Shown in pieces: positions 15,607 to 25,539 of a stretch of DNA of 64,000 nucleotides (positions are counted from its first letter, which is position 1; each line of letters opens with the position of its first letter). The DNA is taken from assembly GCA_023432025.1 (NCBI GenBank), contig JAEYVE010000083.1:1-64000 (forward strand). The letters run 5' to 3'. The notes beneath the pieces were generated by a model, which searched no databases, was not told where the DNA came from, and was given only the letters and a program-made list of their open reading frames with translations. Both the position numbers and the translations under genes were made by a program. The stretch comes from Pseudomonadota bacterium. Its GTDB lineage: Bacteria > Myxococcota_A > Polyangia > Polyangiales > Polyangiaceae.

Positions 15607-17352
15607 TCAGAACTGGAAGTAAACGAACGGCACCGCGTCGCTCGACGCCATTTGGGCAATGGCCACTGCCGCCAGAAAGAGCGCCACTCCTTGGACGGGC
15701 GCGGGCAAACGAATGAAGCCGTCGCGCAGCGTACGGTAGAGGTTTTCCGGCAAAAAGTGCGACGCGAGCCTGAGGGCGAGCACCGCCACGACCGTCGTGG
15801 GGAGGTTCGGGTGGTAGGTGCTGAGCTCGGTGAGGCGGGAGAAAATGAGACGCGCCTTGTCGAAGCTGTCCGCGCGGAAGAACACCCAGCCCACGAGCAC
15901 CACGTGGAACGTGAAGAACACACCCGCGGCGTGCAAGAGACGCGAGCGCGGCGGCGCGCCGCCCTTGGTGCCTCTGAGGTCGTGAAAGGCCTTGTTCACG
16001 GCGAGCGCCGCGCCGTGCAGACCGCCCCACACGACGAAGGTCCACGACGCGCCATGCCAGAGCCCGCCGAGCAGCATGGTCAGCATCAGGTTCACGTAGG
16101 TGCGCACCTTGCCCTTGCGGTTGCCTCCGAGCGGTACGTACAGGTAGTCCCGGAGCCACGTGGACAAGGAAATGTGCCAGCGCCTCCAGAAGTCCTGAAT
16201 GCTGTGCGCCTTGTACGGCGAGTCGAAGTTCAGCGGGAAACGAATGCCGAGCAAGAGCGCCGAGCCAATGGCGATGTCCGTGTAGCCGGAGAAGTCGCAG
16301 TAAATCTGGAGCGCATAGCCGACGACGGCCGCATAGCACTCGAGCGACGAGTACATCGTGGGCGCGTCGAAGACGCGGTCGACGAGGTTGAGCGCCAGGT
16401 AGTCGCCCACCACGACCTTCTTCAAAAGCCCCGTCGCGATGAGAAAGAGCCCTTCGCTCGCTTCGCTCGCGCTGAAGCGCGCGGGGCCGGCCAGCTGCGG
16501 CAGCAGATCGCGCGGGCGCACGATGGGGCCCGCAACCAAATGCGGGAAAAAGGCCACGAACGTCAGGTACTCGAGGTAGCTCCGGTGCGGCTCGAGCTCG
16601 CCGCGGTACACGTCGATGACGTAGCTCATCGACTCGAACGTGAAAAAGCTGATGCCGATGGGCAGGGCCACCTCGAGCGCGATGCGCGGCACCGGCACAC
16701 CCATGCCGGAAAGGAGCGCGGACATGGCCTCGATGCCGAAGTTCGCGTACTTGAAGAACGCGAGCACGCCGAGGTTCATCACCACGGTGGCGATCAGCCA
16801 CAGCTTTTTCTTCTGCGCGGTAGGAGCGCGGTCGATGGCGAGCGCGAGGAGCCAGTCCGCCGTCGACGAGGCCCAAATGAGCGCGAGAAAACGGTAGTCC
16901 CAGTGCGCGTAGAAGTAGTAACTCGCGCCCAAGAAGAACAGGAGCCGCACCTTGCGCGCGCGCAGGGTGAGCACCAGGAGGACACCTCCCAAGAGGAGCA
17001 CGAGCCAGCGAACCGGCCCCAGTCGTTCGAGCGGCACTGCGAGGCTCTGGAGCCCGAGGCTCACCGGGTCGAGCCCCGTTTCGGGAATGCAGAGCGCCGC
17101 GAGCGCGCCGAGGTTGACCAGCGTCGACACGGCGGCGGTGCGTGTCGTGGGCTCCTTGGGTCGGCAAGCGAGGAGGCTCACCGAGAGCGCCCCCATCGTC
17201 AGGCCGAGCGCGAGCCACGAAGGATGCCGCAGCGCATACGCGGCGAGGGCCAACCAAGGCAGCAGAGGCGCCCAGCGGCGCTCGACCAACGCCCAGCCGA
17301 CGACGAACACCAGCCCGAAGAACTGCGCGTAGGCGAGGGTGTTGAAGAGCAC
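15607..17352 (-). CDS. MBOAT family O-acyltransferase (AlgI-like)
   Basis: A 581-residue polytopic membrane protein from a GTG at 17352. It has the MBOAT core of alginate acetylase AlgI: FFKYANFG, ALPIGISFFTFESMSYVIDV, YCDFSGYTDIAIG, DFWRRWHISLSTWLRDYLYV and the catalytic-His motif LGGLWHGASWTF. Such proteins move acetyl or other acyl groups across the membrane onto polysaccharide or other secreted substrates, usually with a periplasmic AlgJ/SGNH partner, which is not seen here. The N-terminal 110 residues add extra membrane helices. A polysaccharide deacetylase gene is divergently placed 96 bases away, so both could adjust acylation of a surface glycan. Confidence 0.88.
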   Translation of the reverse strand: MLFNTLAYAQFFGLVFVVGWALVERRWAPLLPWLALAAYALRHPSWLALGLTMGALSVSLLACRPKEPTTRTAAVSTLVNLGALAALCIPETGLDPVSLGLQSLAVPLERLGPVRWLVLLLGGVLLVLTLRARKVRLLFFLGASYYFYAHWDYRFLALIWASSTADWLLALAIDRAPTAQKKKLWLIATVVMNLGVLAFFKYANFGIEAMSALLSGMGVPVPRIALEVALPIGISFFTFESMSYVIDVYRGELEPHRSYLEYLTFVAFFPHLVAGPIVRPRDLLPQLAGPARFSASEASEGLFLIATGLLKKVVVGDYLALNLVDRVFDAPTMYSSLECYAAVVGYALQIYCDFSGYTDIAIGSALLLGIRFPLNFDSPYKAHSIQDFWRRWHISLSTWLRDYLYVPLGGNRKGKVRTYVNLMLTMLLGGLWHGASWTFVVWGGLHGAALAVNKAFHDLRGTKGGAPPRSRLLHAAGVFFTFHVVLVGWVFFRADSFDKARLIFSRLTELSTYHPNLPTTVVAVLALRLASHFLPENLYRTLRDGFIRLPAPVQGVALFLAAVAIAQMASSDAVPFVYFQF

Positions 17353-17448
17353 CGGCGAGGCTTAAAGGAGCGTCTCCGGGTTGTCGAGCAAAGGCGCGCG
17401 ACGGCGAGTTTTTGGGAGATGGCGCGTCTGCGCTAAAGGAGGAGGGCC

Positions 17449-18237
17449 GTGCCGCTCGGACGTGTTTTCTTTTGGCTGGTGAGTCTCGCGGCGCTCGCGC
17501 TCGGTGTGCGGAGCGCGCTGGGCTCACCGCCTCCGCTCGGTGTCGCCGTAGCTGGCATGCTGGCCTATTTGAGCCTGATCCTCGTGGCGACTTTGGTGCC
17601 TCGTTTGGAAGTGTTCGGGGACGTGCTGTGGCGCGTGCCGAACGCGAGCGGGCGGGTGGCGCTGACGTTCGACGACGGGCCGAACCCGGAAACGACGCCG
17701 CGTGTCCTCGATCTCCTGCGCGAGCGACGGCAGCGAGCGACTTTTTTCGTCATCGGTCGCAAGGCGGAGGCGCACCCCGAGCTGCTCCGAAAAATGGCGG
17801 ACGAGGGGCACGCCATCGGCGTTCATGGCTTCGATCACGACCGTCTGTACTCGTTCTGGCGCCCCGCGCTCGTGACGGCGGACATCGAGCGATGCATTTC
17901 TATCGTGGCACGTGCCACGGGTCGACGCCCCGAGCTTTTTCGCCCGCCCATCGGTCAGGCGAGCCCGCGTACGTTCGCGGGCGCCAAGAAGGCAGGCGTG
18001 GAAGTCGTGGGCTGGTCGGTGCGCGGTCGAGACGGTCTAGCGGGCGCCCGAGCCGAGCGCGTGTCCGAGCGTGTGGAGCGCGGCCTCCGTGCGGGCGCCA
18101 TCGTGCTGCTTCACGACGCCGCCGAGCGCGACGACTACCGCCCCGCGTCGCTCGAAGCGCTGCCTCGTATTTTGGAGGCGCTCGAAGAGCGCGGGCTCCG
18201 CTCGGTGACCGTTGGCGAGCTCGTCGGCGCGAGCTGA
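17449..18237 (+). CDS. NodB-type polysaccharide deacetylase, membrane-anchored
   Basis: A 262-residue protein with GTG start 17449 behind a strong GGAGGAGGG. Two N-terminal hydrophobic segments (about residues 7-25 and 30-52) anchor it. The NodB domain then shows TFDDGPNP (metal-binding Asp and catalytic Asp), HGFDHDR for the two metal His residues, RPPIG and LLHDA with the catalytic His. All carbohydrate esterase 4 residues are therefore present. Likely substrate is N-acetylated glycan, peptidoglycan or exopolysaccharide on the outer face of the inner membrane. Specificity cannot be assigned. Confidence 0.87.
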   Translation: MPLGRVFFWLVSLAALALGVRSALGSPPPLGVAVAGMLAYLSLILVATLVPRLEVFGDVLWRVPNASGRVALTFDDGPNPETTPRVLDLLRERRQRATFFVIGRKAEAHPELLRKMADEGHAIGVHGFDHDRLYSFWRPALVTADIERCISIVARATGRRPELFRPPIGQASPRTFAGAKKAGVEVVGWSVRGRDGLAGARAERVSERVERGLRAGAIVLLHDAAERDDYRPASLEALPRILEALEERGLRSVTVGELVGAS

Positions 18238-18307
18238 GCGGAGTCCGCTCGTCGAGCCCGTGTTTGCCCACGCCGCGTGGACGGAGGGGTCTCGCGACCG
18301 CGTCGTG

Positions 18308-19774
18308 TCACGCGGCTGGTAGCTCGATCACGAAGCGGGCTCCTTCGGCGTAGCTCTCGTCGAGCTCGATGGTTCCGCCGCCGGCTTCGACGAGACCGCG
18401 GCTCACGGCGAGCCCGAGCCCGGTGCCTTTACCGACTTCTTTGGTCGTGACGAACGGTTCGAACAGGTGCTCGCGCACCTCCGGGGCGACGCCTGGACCG
18501 TCGTCCGTGACCGTGATGCGCGCGCCACGCGGCCCTGGCTCCGCGACGACGGAGATGGTGCCGCGTTCGCCGCACGCATCGGCCGCGTTCATCACCAAGT
18601 TGAGAAGAAGCTGCACGAGCTGCTCGTGGCCCAGCCGCACCGGCGGAACGTGTCCACGGACTTCCTGGACGAGCTCGAGCTCGCGTAGGTTCTTTTGTGG
18701 CCGCACGAGGGCCAGGGTGTCCGCCAGCGCGGTCGAAACGTCTCCGGACGTCTGCTCCAGCGGACGCGCCACGGACGGCCGGGCGAAGTCGAGCAAGTCG
18801 CGGAGAATGCGGTGCACGCGGCTCGTTTCGCGCTCCATTCGTTGGAGAAAATCGCGCGTTTCGGCGGGGTCGAGGTCGCCGTCCAACAAGAGATGCTGGA
18901 GTCCCAGAATGGCGGAGATGGGGTTGCCGATTTCGTGGGCGAGCCCTGCCGCGAGGCGACCCACCGACGCGAGGCGTTCGGAGCGAACAACGGTGTCTTG
19001 CGCCGCGCGCAAGCGCTCGGTCGCCTCTTCCACCTCGGTGACTTTGCGGCGCAACGCTTCTTCTTCGCGCAGCAAGTGGCGAGTCATGGTGCGCAAGCTG
19101 CGACCCAAATCCCGGAGCTCGCGTGGGGCCCGCTCCGGGACTTCGAGCTCGCGGGCGCCGCGGACGACGCGCTCTGCCGACGTGGAGAGGGCGTCCACGG
19201 GGCGCACGATGAGCCGCGTCAGCGCAAAGTACGCGCCGACGAGAGTTCCGAGCGCGACGACCGCCATGTAGAGCCCCACGAGCCTCGTGAGCGGCTCCGC
19301 AGGTGTCCGCGCTGGGTCGACGCGCACGACCGCAGCCACGCTACCTTGGGCGCCGCTGACGAACACGGCGAGGGCCGGCCCCGTCGTGCCTTGGACCGTC
19401 GTGACCTCGCTCGTGCCGGGCGCTTGCGGTAGGCGACCCGGCGGCGCCTGCAAGCTCCGTACGAGCACCGGATCTCCAGCGCGCGCCACGGGTTGGCCCT
19501 GCACGTCGTAAACGGCCAAAGCGTCCACGTCGCCGACGGTGAGTTGAGCCGTCAAGAAATCGACGAGCTCTCGAGGCGTGCGCCACTCGCGCGCCTCCAC
19601 GACGTGCGCGGCGATGGAGCGGCCGAGCGCACGCGCGTGCGCGACTTGCTGCCGCTGCAGCGCGACGCGCGTGTAGGTGGCGGTGGCGTAGTAGAGCGGC
19701 ACGAAGGCGAGCAGCATGAGCGCGCCCAAGAGCAAGAGGAGCTGGAGCCGAAGGCCCGACCGCACGACGGCCAC
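18308..19774 (-). CDS. NtrB-like membrane sensor histidine kinase
   Basis: A 488-residue sensor kinase from a GTG at 19774. The first helix (LQLLLLLGALMLLAFVPLYY) and a second near residues 170-190 flank a periplasmic domain. A HAMP-like segment (RLIVRPVDALSTSAERVV) and coiled coil (REEEALRRKVTEVEEATERL) lead to the phosphoacceptor box SVGRLAAGLAHEIGNPISAI with its His. The ATP lobe has LLLNLVMNAADA, DDGPGVAPE and GKGTGLGLAVSRG. All residues for autophosphorylation are intact. The GNP variant of the H-box is typical of kinases paired with sigma54 activators, and one is encoded at 27114-29084, but pairing is unproven. Convergent with the deacetylase gene. Confidence 0.9.
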   Translation of the reverse strand: MAVVRSGLRLQLLLLLGALMLLAFVPLYYATATYTRVALQRQQVAHARALGRSIAAHVVEAREWRTPRELVDFLTAQLTVGDVDALAVYDVQGQPVARAGDPVLVRSLQAPPGRLPQAPGTSEVTTVQGTTGPALAVFVSGAQGSVAAVVRVDPARTPAEPLTRLVGLYMAVVALGTLVGAYFALTRLIVRPVDALSTSAERVVRGARELEVPERAPRELRDLGRSLRTMTRHLLREEEALRRKVTEVEEATERLRAAQDTVVRSERLASVGRLAAGLAHEIGNPISAILGLQHLLLDGDLDPAETRDFLQRMERETSRVHRILRDLLDFARPSVARPLEQTSGDVSTALADTLALVRPQKNLRELELVQEVRGHVPPVRLGHEQLVQLLLNLVMNAADACGERGTISVVAEPGPRGARITVTDDGPGVAPEVREHLFEPFVTTKEVGKGTGLGLAVSRGLVEAGGGTIELDESYAEGARFVIELPAA

Positions 19775-19902
19775 CGTTTCACGACTCGTGTCGTCACGAC
19801 AAGCCGGCTCCGGAGCGCGGGGGGCCTCCCCGGGCCCCGCTTACGGAAGTCGCGCTCAAAACTGGGCCGGTTGCCCGAACCTCTGTTAGGCGGGACGGAC
19901 GC

Positions 19903-22017
19903 ATGGATCCCCTCGTTGTCGCGGCACTCGGCTTGCAGCAGGTCGTGATTCGGGGCGCGGGCTTGCTGCTCGGCTTGGGGTTGGGCGTCTACCTCGTGTG
20001 CTGGGCGGCGGATCCGCCCGCCGACGTCTGGTCCCTCGGGGCGCTGACCTTGTTGGTGGTGTCCACGGCGGTCCACTTGGTGCGGCGCGCGCGCTCTCTC
20101 GAGACCGAGGCCTCGATGCGCGCCGATCTCGAGCTCTTCATGAGCTTGACCACCGCCGCGTACGCGGCGGTACTTCACCTGCCGGGCGCGCTCGACGGAC
20201 CATTCTATCCGCTCGTCTACGTGCTCATGATGGTGGTGGCGGCCTTTGCGCGGCCGCTCGCCGCCGTACTGACGGTGCTGTATGCGGCGGTGCTCGAGGC
20301 GGGTCTGCATTTCGTGGCTTACGGCGGGCAAAAAGCCGACGAGCTTTTGCCGCACGCCTTGTTCCTGGCGCTCTTCACGGGCCTCAACGTGACGCTCTTT
20401 CGCGCCGAGATCGCGCGCGTCCGCCGGGTGTCGCGGGCGCACATCGCGGGAGAAATCGACCGCATGCGTGAGGCGGCGCGCTCTTACCGTCTGCTCGGTT
20501 CGGGAGGAGAAGGCGAAGACCGCGATCGTCTGCTGCGCTCGGGCATCGACGAAATTCACCAAGCGAGCAGCTTTGCGCTGGACGTCGTGCGGCGCAGCTT
20601 GAAGCTCCAGACGGCGGTGCTGCTCGGCGTGGAAAAGCGCGGCGAGTGCTTGGCCGTGCGGGAAGTGTCGACGGACGTGGGCGGCGTTCTCACGGGATTC
20701 ATCTCGGCGCAGGGCGGCATTTTCGGCGCAGCCTTGGCCCGCGGGGACGCGTTCTGCGTGGCGGGAGCCCGCGCCGGCACGCACGCAAGCTACTACGAGA
20801 AACGCCCCACGGTGGGCGCCGTGTGCGCGGTGCCGTTGCTCGAGCGTGGAAACCTGCGCGGCTACTTGGCGGTGGACCGCGTCGCCAGCGAGCCGTTCAC
20901 GGAGGACGAGCTGTCCTCTTTGCGCGCGGCGACGACGTTCTTGCAGCGCGCCATCGAGAACGAGCGCGTGTTCGCGGAGCTGGAGCGGGCCCGCTCGGAG
21001 CAAGCCAAGCTCTACCGCGCGGCGGGCGCGTTGGGCGCAGCCATCACGGAGGCGCAGGTCATCGAGGCGGGTGTGTCGAGCGCCCGCGAGGTAGCGGCCT
21101 TCGACTTCGCCGCGGTGACGCTCTTCCACCGCCGCACCAACCAACACGAAATCTGCGCGGTGAGCGGCGAGGGACAGGAGGGGCTGGTCGGGCGCAGCTT
21201 CCGCCACAACGCGGGGCTCGTGTCCATGGTGGTCGCCAACCGCCACGCGCTTCCGTATCGAGGGGAGTACGACGCGTCTCGTCAAACCGTGTTCGCCCGC
21301 GGACTGAACCCGCCTCCCGTGCCTTCTTTGTTGATTCTGCCGCTCGTAGTGCACGAGCGCGTGCTCGGCACCTTGGTGCTCGGCTCCGAACAGAAACGCG
21401 CCTTCGACGACACGGTGCGCCCTGCGCTCGAGGTGCTCGCCAGTCACGTCGCGGTGTCTCTCTCCAACGCCCGTATGGTCGGGCGGCTCGAGGAGCTCGC
21501 CACCACGGACGGCCTCACGGGGCTCTTGAACAAGCGCACGCTCATCGAAGAGGCCGAACGTCGCATCAAGAGCGCCGAGCGCTTCGGCAAGCCCGTCAGC
21601 GTGCTCGTAACGGACATCGATCACTTCAAGCGCGTGAACGACACGTTTGGCCACGACGTGGGCGACGTGGTCATCAAGGGTCTCGGCGACGTGCTCCGCC
21701 GCGTCAAACGCGACACCGACATCGTGGGTCGTTTCGGCGGCGAGGAGTTCGTCGTGGTGTGCGAGCAGACCGACGAGACCGGCGCGAAGTATCTGGCCGA
21801 ACGCTTGCGCAAGGAGCTCGAGAGCACCGAGTTCCAAACCGAGCTCGGCCCGCTCAAAGTCACCTGCTCGGTGGGCGTCGCGACGTTCCCAGCCGCGGGC
21901 CGGAATTGGGCAGCGCTCTTCAAGGCAACCGACGAGGCGCTTTACGTGTCCAAACGCGGCGGGCGAAACCGCGTCACGGTGTGGAACCCCAAGCTGCAGG
22001 GCGCGTCCGCCGCCTGA
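19903..22017 (+). CDS. Membrane diguanylate cyclase with GAF-like domains
   Basis: A 704-residue protein. About six membrane helices occupy residues 1-165. Two GAF-like sensory domains follow (about 200-330 and 370-500). The C-terminal GGDEF domain (about 530-695) has the active-site GGEEF and the substrate-binding TDIDHFKRVNDTFGHDVGD. RDTD sits at the RxxD inhibitory I-site spacing before GGEEF, so product inhibition is expected. It should make cyclic di-GMP from two GTP in response to a membrane or ligand signal. The neighbouring EAL protein suggests a local make-and-break pair. ATG 19903. Confidence 0.92.
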   Translation: MDPLVVAALGLQQVVIRGAGLLLGLGLGVYLVCWAADPPADVWSLGALTLLVVSTAVHLVRRARSLETEASMRADLELFMSLTTAAYAAVLHLPGALDGPFYPLVYVLMMVVAAFARPLAAVLTVLYAAVLEAGLHFVAYGGQKADELLPHALFLALFTGLNVTLFRAEIARVRRVSRAHIAGEIDRMREAARSYRLLGSGGEGEDRDRLLRSGIDEIHQASSFALDVVRRSLKLQTAVLLGVEKRGECLAVREVSTDVGGVLTGFISAQGGIFGAALARGDAFCVAGARAGTHASYYEKRPTVGAVCAVPLLERGNLRGYLAVDRVASEPFTEDELSSLRAATTFLQRAIENERVFAELERARSEQAKLYRAAGALGAAITEAQVIEAGVSSAREVAAFDFAAVTLFHRRTNQHEICAVSGEGQEGLVGRSFRHNAGLVSMVVANRHALPYRGEYDASRQTVFARGLNPPPVPSLLILPLVVHERVLGTLVLGSEQKRAFDDTVRPALEVLASHVAVSLSNARMVGRLEELATTDGLTGLLNKRTLIEEAERRIKSAERFGKPVSVLVTDIDHFKRVNDTFGHDVGDVVIKGLGDVLRRVKRDTDIVGRFGGEEFVVVCEQTDETGAKYLAERLRKELESTEFQTELGPLKVTCSVGVATFPAAGRNWAALFKATDEALYVSKRGGRNRVTVWNPKLQGASAA

Positions 22018-22185
22018 GCGAGGGGCCGCTTTCCCTCAAGCAGCGCTGAGGCCTTCACGGTCTCGTGTTCGCGGGCCCGGCACGAAATTCCGCGAGCGCC
22101 GCGAATCTCCGCGCGGAGAGCCCTCGGAACGTGCCACGAATCGCGCGAAAGTCCGGCGAAGTTGGGCGGCACGCGCGTTGCTTGG

Positions 22186-22995
22186 ATGAAGCCTCGTATG
22201 TGCAGCACCGCGCAAAAGTTTGGCAGAATCTCGTCCGAGCGCGCGCCGAACACGTGGCGACGGCGTTCGGTTCGCACCGGAACGACCAAGCAGCCGCGCG
22301 ACCTCGAACGCGCTTTGGCTTCGTTGTGGATCGCTTTTCAACCCATCGTGCGCGCCGCGGATGGCGCGACGTTCGGCTACGAAGCGCTGGTGCGTACGCG
22401 CGAGCCCGCGGTGCCGACGCCCGCTGCGCTCCTGGCGCTCGCGGAGCGTCTCGGTCGCATGGCCGAGCTCGGTCGCGCCATTCGACGTTGTTCGCTCGCG
22501 GCCGCGCGGGCACACGAGGGGCAGTTTTCGTTGTTCATGAACCTGCACCCCTACGAGCTCTTGGACGAGGAGCTCTTGTCCGACATTGGAGCCTCGGGGC
22601 TCGCCGAGCGGATGGTACTCGAAATCACCGAGCGAGCGTCTCTCGCTGCCGTGCCGGATCTCCCCGAGAAGCTCCGGGAGCTGCGTCGGCTGGGCTGTCG
22701 CATCGCCATCGACGACTTGGGCGCCGGCTACTCGGGCCTCTCGAGCTTCGTCGAACTGGCGCCGGACATCGTGAAAATCGACATGTCGCTCGTGCGCGAC
22801 GCTCATCAGAGCCCGGTCAAGCAACACGTCATCCGCGCGCTCACGGAAATGTGCAAAACGATGGGGCTCTCCGTGGTGGCTGAGGGGATTGAGAGCAGAG
22901 AAGAGCGAGACGTGGTCGTGGCGCTGGGTTGCGATCTCCTGCAAGGCTTTCACTTCGGGCGGCCGAACGCAGCGTTCTCGCCTCTCCGCACGTAG
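22186..22995 (+). CDS. EAL-domain cyclic di-GMP phosphodiesterase
   Basis: A 269-residue stand-alone EAL protein. ATG 22186 is chosen, with an ATG at 22198 as an alternative; the ribosome site is weak for both. The catalytic set looks complete: YEALVR, the Asn of FMNLHP, Glu of LEITER, DDLGAGYSG, Lys of PDIVKID, Glu of VVAEGIES and QGFHFGRP. It should hydrolyse cyclic di-GMP to pGpG. No receiver or sensory domain precedes the EAL core. Adjacent to the diguanylate cyclase in the same direction. Confidence 0.9.
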   Translation: MKPRMCSTAQKFGRISSERAPNTWRRRSVRTGTTKQPRDLERALASLWIAFQPIVRAADGATFGYEALVRTREPAVPTPAALLALAERLGRMAELGRAIRRCSLAAARAHEGQFSLFMNLHPYELLDEELLSDIGASGLAERMVLEITERASLAAVPDLPEKLRELRRLGCRIAIDDLGAGYSGLSSFVELAPDIVKIDMSLVRDAHQSPVKQHVIRALTEMCKTMGLSVVAEGIESREERDVVVALGCDLLQGFHFGRPNAAFSPLRT

Positions 22996-23093
22996 ACCAA
23001 GCCGCTTCGCGCCTCGTGTGCTCGTGCGCCCGAGCTCGGCGCCGTGCTAAGGTGCGCGGCTCGGGAGGGCCGTGTCGGTAGGGCCTTTCAGCC

Positions 23094-24839
23094 ATGCTCG
23101 CGAGCGGCTCGCTCCACGTTCTCTTGTGTTTGCTTTCCGCGTTGCTGAGCGGTGGCGTCGGCGTGTACGCGCTCCGCAGGCGCGTGCCGGGCGCGCTCCC
23201 CTTCGGCATGGCGGCGCTCAGCCAGTCCTTCTGGACGCTGGGCCACCTGGCAGAGTTTCTGACGGACTCGCTCGAAGGAAAGTTGCTCTGGGACAACTTG
23301 CAGTTCTTCGGGACTGCGGGTTGGGCCATCGCGTTCTTTTCCTTCGCGGCCGAGTATACGAATCGTCGTGCCGCTCGCAGTCGCTGGGTGTGGCTCGGGC
23401 ACGCGGTCTTGGCGGTTCCGTACCTGGGCATGGTCGTCTTCGCGCCGCTCCATCCGTGGCTGCGCCCCTGGGCGGTGCTCGCGCGGCGGGGAAACCACTG
23501 GGTGCTGGACTATCCGTTCACGCCGGCTACGTGGGGGCTGTTCGTTTACCTCTTGGTGCTGTTTGGAGCGAGCGTCGGGTTCTTGGCCGAGCAAGCGCTG
23601 CGCGCTCCGCGAAAGAGCCAATATCGGCTGCAGAACGTCATCGTCATTTTGGGCGTGTTGATGCCGCTCGGTGGAATCACGCTGACCATGCTCGGCATCA
23701 GCTTCGGCGCTGAGCGTGACATGTCGCCCATCACGTTCGGCATTTCGAACGCGGTCGTGGCGTGGGGGCTGTTTCGTCATCGCTTACTCGATCTCGTGCC
23801 CATCGCTCGAGATCTCGTCATCGAAAACTTGCGCGCGGGGGTCATCGTTTTGGACTCCGAGGGGCGCGTGGTGGACCTCAACCCGAGCGCGCGTGAGCGG
23901 CTGTCGCGCACGAACGACGTCATGGTCGGGCAGCTCGCGAGCGAGGTGCTGGGTCCCTGGGCAGAAATGGCCCAAGGGGCGCCGGACGGACCGAGCAGTC
24001 GGCGTCGCGTCATCAGTGATCCGGTGCAAAAGCGTCACCACGAGCTCACCGTCGTGCCTCTCCGGGACCGCTGGGGCGGGGTACAGGGCCGAGTGATCGT
24101 CGCCTACGACGTGACGGCGCTGAAGGAAGCGGAGCAGGAGCTCGTGCGTCAAAACGTGCGGCTCGAAAACATCAACAAGGAGCTGGACGCCTTCAGCTTC
24201 TCGGTGTCTCACGATCTTCGCGCGCCGCTCCGCGCGGTGGAAGGGTTCGCCACCCTCTTGCGCCAGGAGTGCGCCGTGGCGTTGGGAGAGGAGGGCCGGC
24301 GTTACCTCGGGTTCATCGACGACGGCGTGCGTCGCATGCAGGGGCTCATTTCTTCTCTGCTCGAGCTGGCTCGGGTCAGTCGCCGCACGCTCCAGCGAAA
24401 GCCCGTGGAGGTGTCCGGGTTGGTGCACGAGGTGGTCCAGGATCTGGCGCCGGAGCTGGAAGGGCGCGAGGTGGACATCGTCGTGATGGATCTGCCGCCG
24501 TGCAGCGCAGATCCCACGCTGCTGCGACAAGTCGTGGCCAACCTCCTGGGGAACGCCGTGAAGTTCACGCGAGACCGTACGCCAGCGCGTATCGAGGTGG
24601 GGTGGCTCGAGGGGAACGAGCTCACCTACTTCGTCAAGGACAACGGCGTCGGCTTCGACATGAAGTACGCGGATCGTTTGTTCGGAGTCTTCCAGAGACT
24701 CCACGACGTGAGCGAGTTCGAGGGCAACGGCGTGGGACTGGCCACCGCGAACCGCATCGTCAGCCGTCACGGCGGGCGCATCTGGGCGGAGGGTGTCCTG
24801 GACCGCGGCACGACGGTCTACTTCACCCTGGGCTCGTAA
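23094..24839 (+). CDS. Histidine kinase with 7TM N-terminus and PAS domain
   Basis: A 581-residue membrane kinase. Residues 1-230 hold seven to eight hydrophobic helices of the histidine-kinase 7TM type (AALSQSFWTLGHLAEF, WVLDYPFTPATWGLFVYLLV). A PAS domain follows (ENLRAGVIVLDSEGRVVDLN). A coiled stretch leads to DAFSFSVSHDLRAPLRAVEG with the phosphoacceptor His, then the ATP lobe with VANLLGNAVKFT, VKDNGVGFDMKYA and GNGVGLATANRIV. The FSVSHDLRAPLRA box is typical of phytochrome-like kinases, but no chromophore domain is present. All catalytic residues are intact. The receiver gene 148 bases downstream could be its partner. Confidence 0.9.
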   Translation: MLASGSLHVLLCLLSALLSGGVGVYALRRRVPGALPFGMAALSQSFWTLGHLAEFLTDSLEGKLLWDNLQFFGTAGWAIAFFSFAAEYTNRRAARSRWVWLGHAVLAVPYLGMVVFAPLHPWLRPWAVLARRGNHWVLDYPFTPATWGLFVYLLVLFGASVGFLAEQALRAPRKSQYRLQNVIVILGVLMPLGGITLTMLGISFGAERDMSPITFGISNAVVAWGLFRHRLLDLVPIARDLVIENLRAGVIVLDSEGRVVDLNPSARERLSRTNDVMVGQLASEVLGPWAEMAQGAPDGPSSRRRVISDPVQKRHHELTVVPLRDRWGGVQGRVIVAYDVTALKEAEQELVRQNVRLENINKELDAFSFSVSHDLRAPLRAVEGFATLLRQECAVALGEEGRRYLGFIDDGVRRMQGLISSLLELARVSRRTLQRKPVEVSGLVHEVVQDLAPELEGREVDIVVMDLPPCSADPTLLRQVVANLLGNAVKFTRDRTPARIEVGWLEGNELTYFVKDNGVGFDMKYADRLFGVFQRLHDVSEFEGNGVGLATANRIVSRHGGRIWAEGVLDRGTTVYFTLGS

Positions 24840-24987
24840 CGACCTTCGTGGGACGCCCCCGGGTGGACGCGAAAGTTCGTGTCGCTCTCGGGTTTCCGTG
24901 GGCGTCAAACGGCGGAATGTCGGGGAATTCTCGCGTATTCGGGGCTGCGCCCACGTGGCACACGGGTTGCTGAGTCCAGGGGACGCG

Positions 24988-25539
24988 ATGACTGCAATCA
25001 AGCGCCCACATGCCCTGGTCGTCGACGACGACCCGATTTCGCTCGAGGTCACCCGGCGCCGCCTCGAGGAGCTCGGCTTCGAGGTGGACGTGCGCGAGGA
25101 CTCCCTCGGAACCTCGCGCTGGGTCCTCGAAAACCAGCCGGACTTGGTGGTCCTGGACGTCATGATGCCGGCGCTCACGGGACCGGAGCTGGCCGCTGTG
25201 CTCAAGCGCAGCGCGCTCTGCGTGCAGATCCTGCTTCAGTCGAGCAAGCCGCAAGCCGAGGTGGAGCTCTTGGCGCGCTCGGTAGGGGCGCTCGGTGGTA
25301 TTTCGAAGGAGCTCGGTGACGAGGCGTTCAAGGCGACGTTCGTGCGGCTCGCGCACCCGACGTGCGGCGCGAGCGTGGGCGCTCCCCTGACCGAGGGGAA
25401 CGACGGTGGGGCCGAGGCGCCCGCCGCGGCGCGCGGTGGACGCGGTCAACGAAGCCAGCCCGCTTTCCAAGCGAGTGGCGCGCGGCTCGCGAGGGAGGAC
25501 GACGACCGCCACGCCTCGGACCGAGGAGACGTGTCGTGA
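24988..25539 (+). CDS. Single-domain response regulator with disordered tail
   Basis: A 183-residue protein from the ATG at 24988, behind CAGGGGA. The receiver domain (about residues 5-120) has the acidic pocket VVDDDP, the phosphoacceptor in LVVLDVMMP, LLQSSKP for the Ser/Thr switch region and a later Lys in LGGISKE. The last 60 residues are a low-complexity Gly/Ala/Arg tail with no output domain. It may relay phosphate or act by protein contact. Its stop overlaps the start of the next kinase gene (GTGA), so the two are almost certainly co-translated. Confidence 0.85.
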   Translation: MTAIKRPHALVVDDDPISLEVTRRRLEELGFEVDVREDSLGTSRWVLENQPDLVVLDVMMPALTGPELAAVLKRSALCVQILLQSSKPQAEVELLARSVGALGGISKELGDEAFKATFVRLAHPTCGASVGAPLTEGNDGGAEAPAAARGGRGQRSQPAFQASGARLAREDDDRHASDRGDVS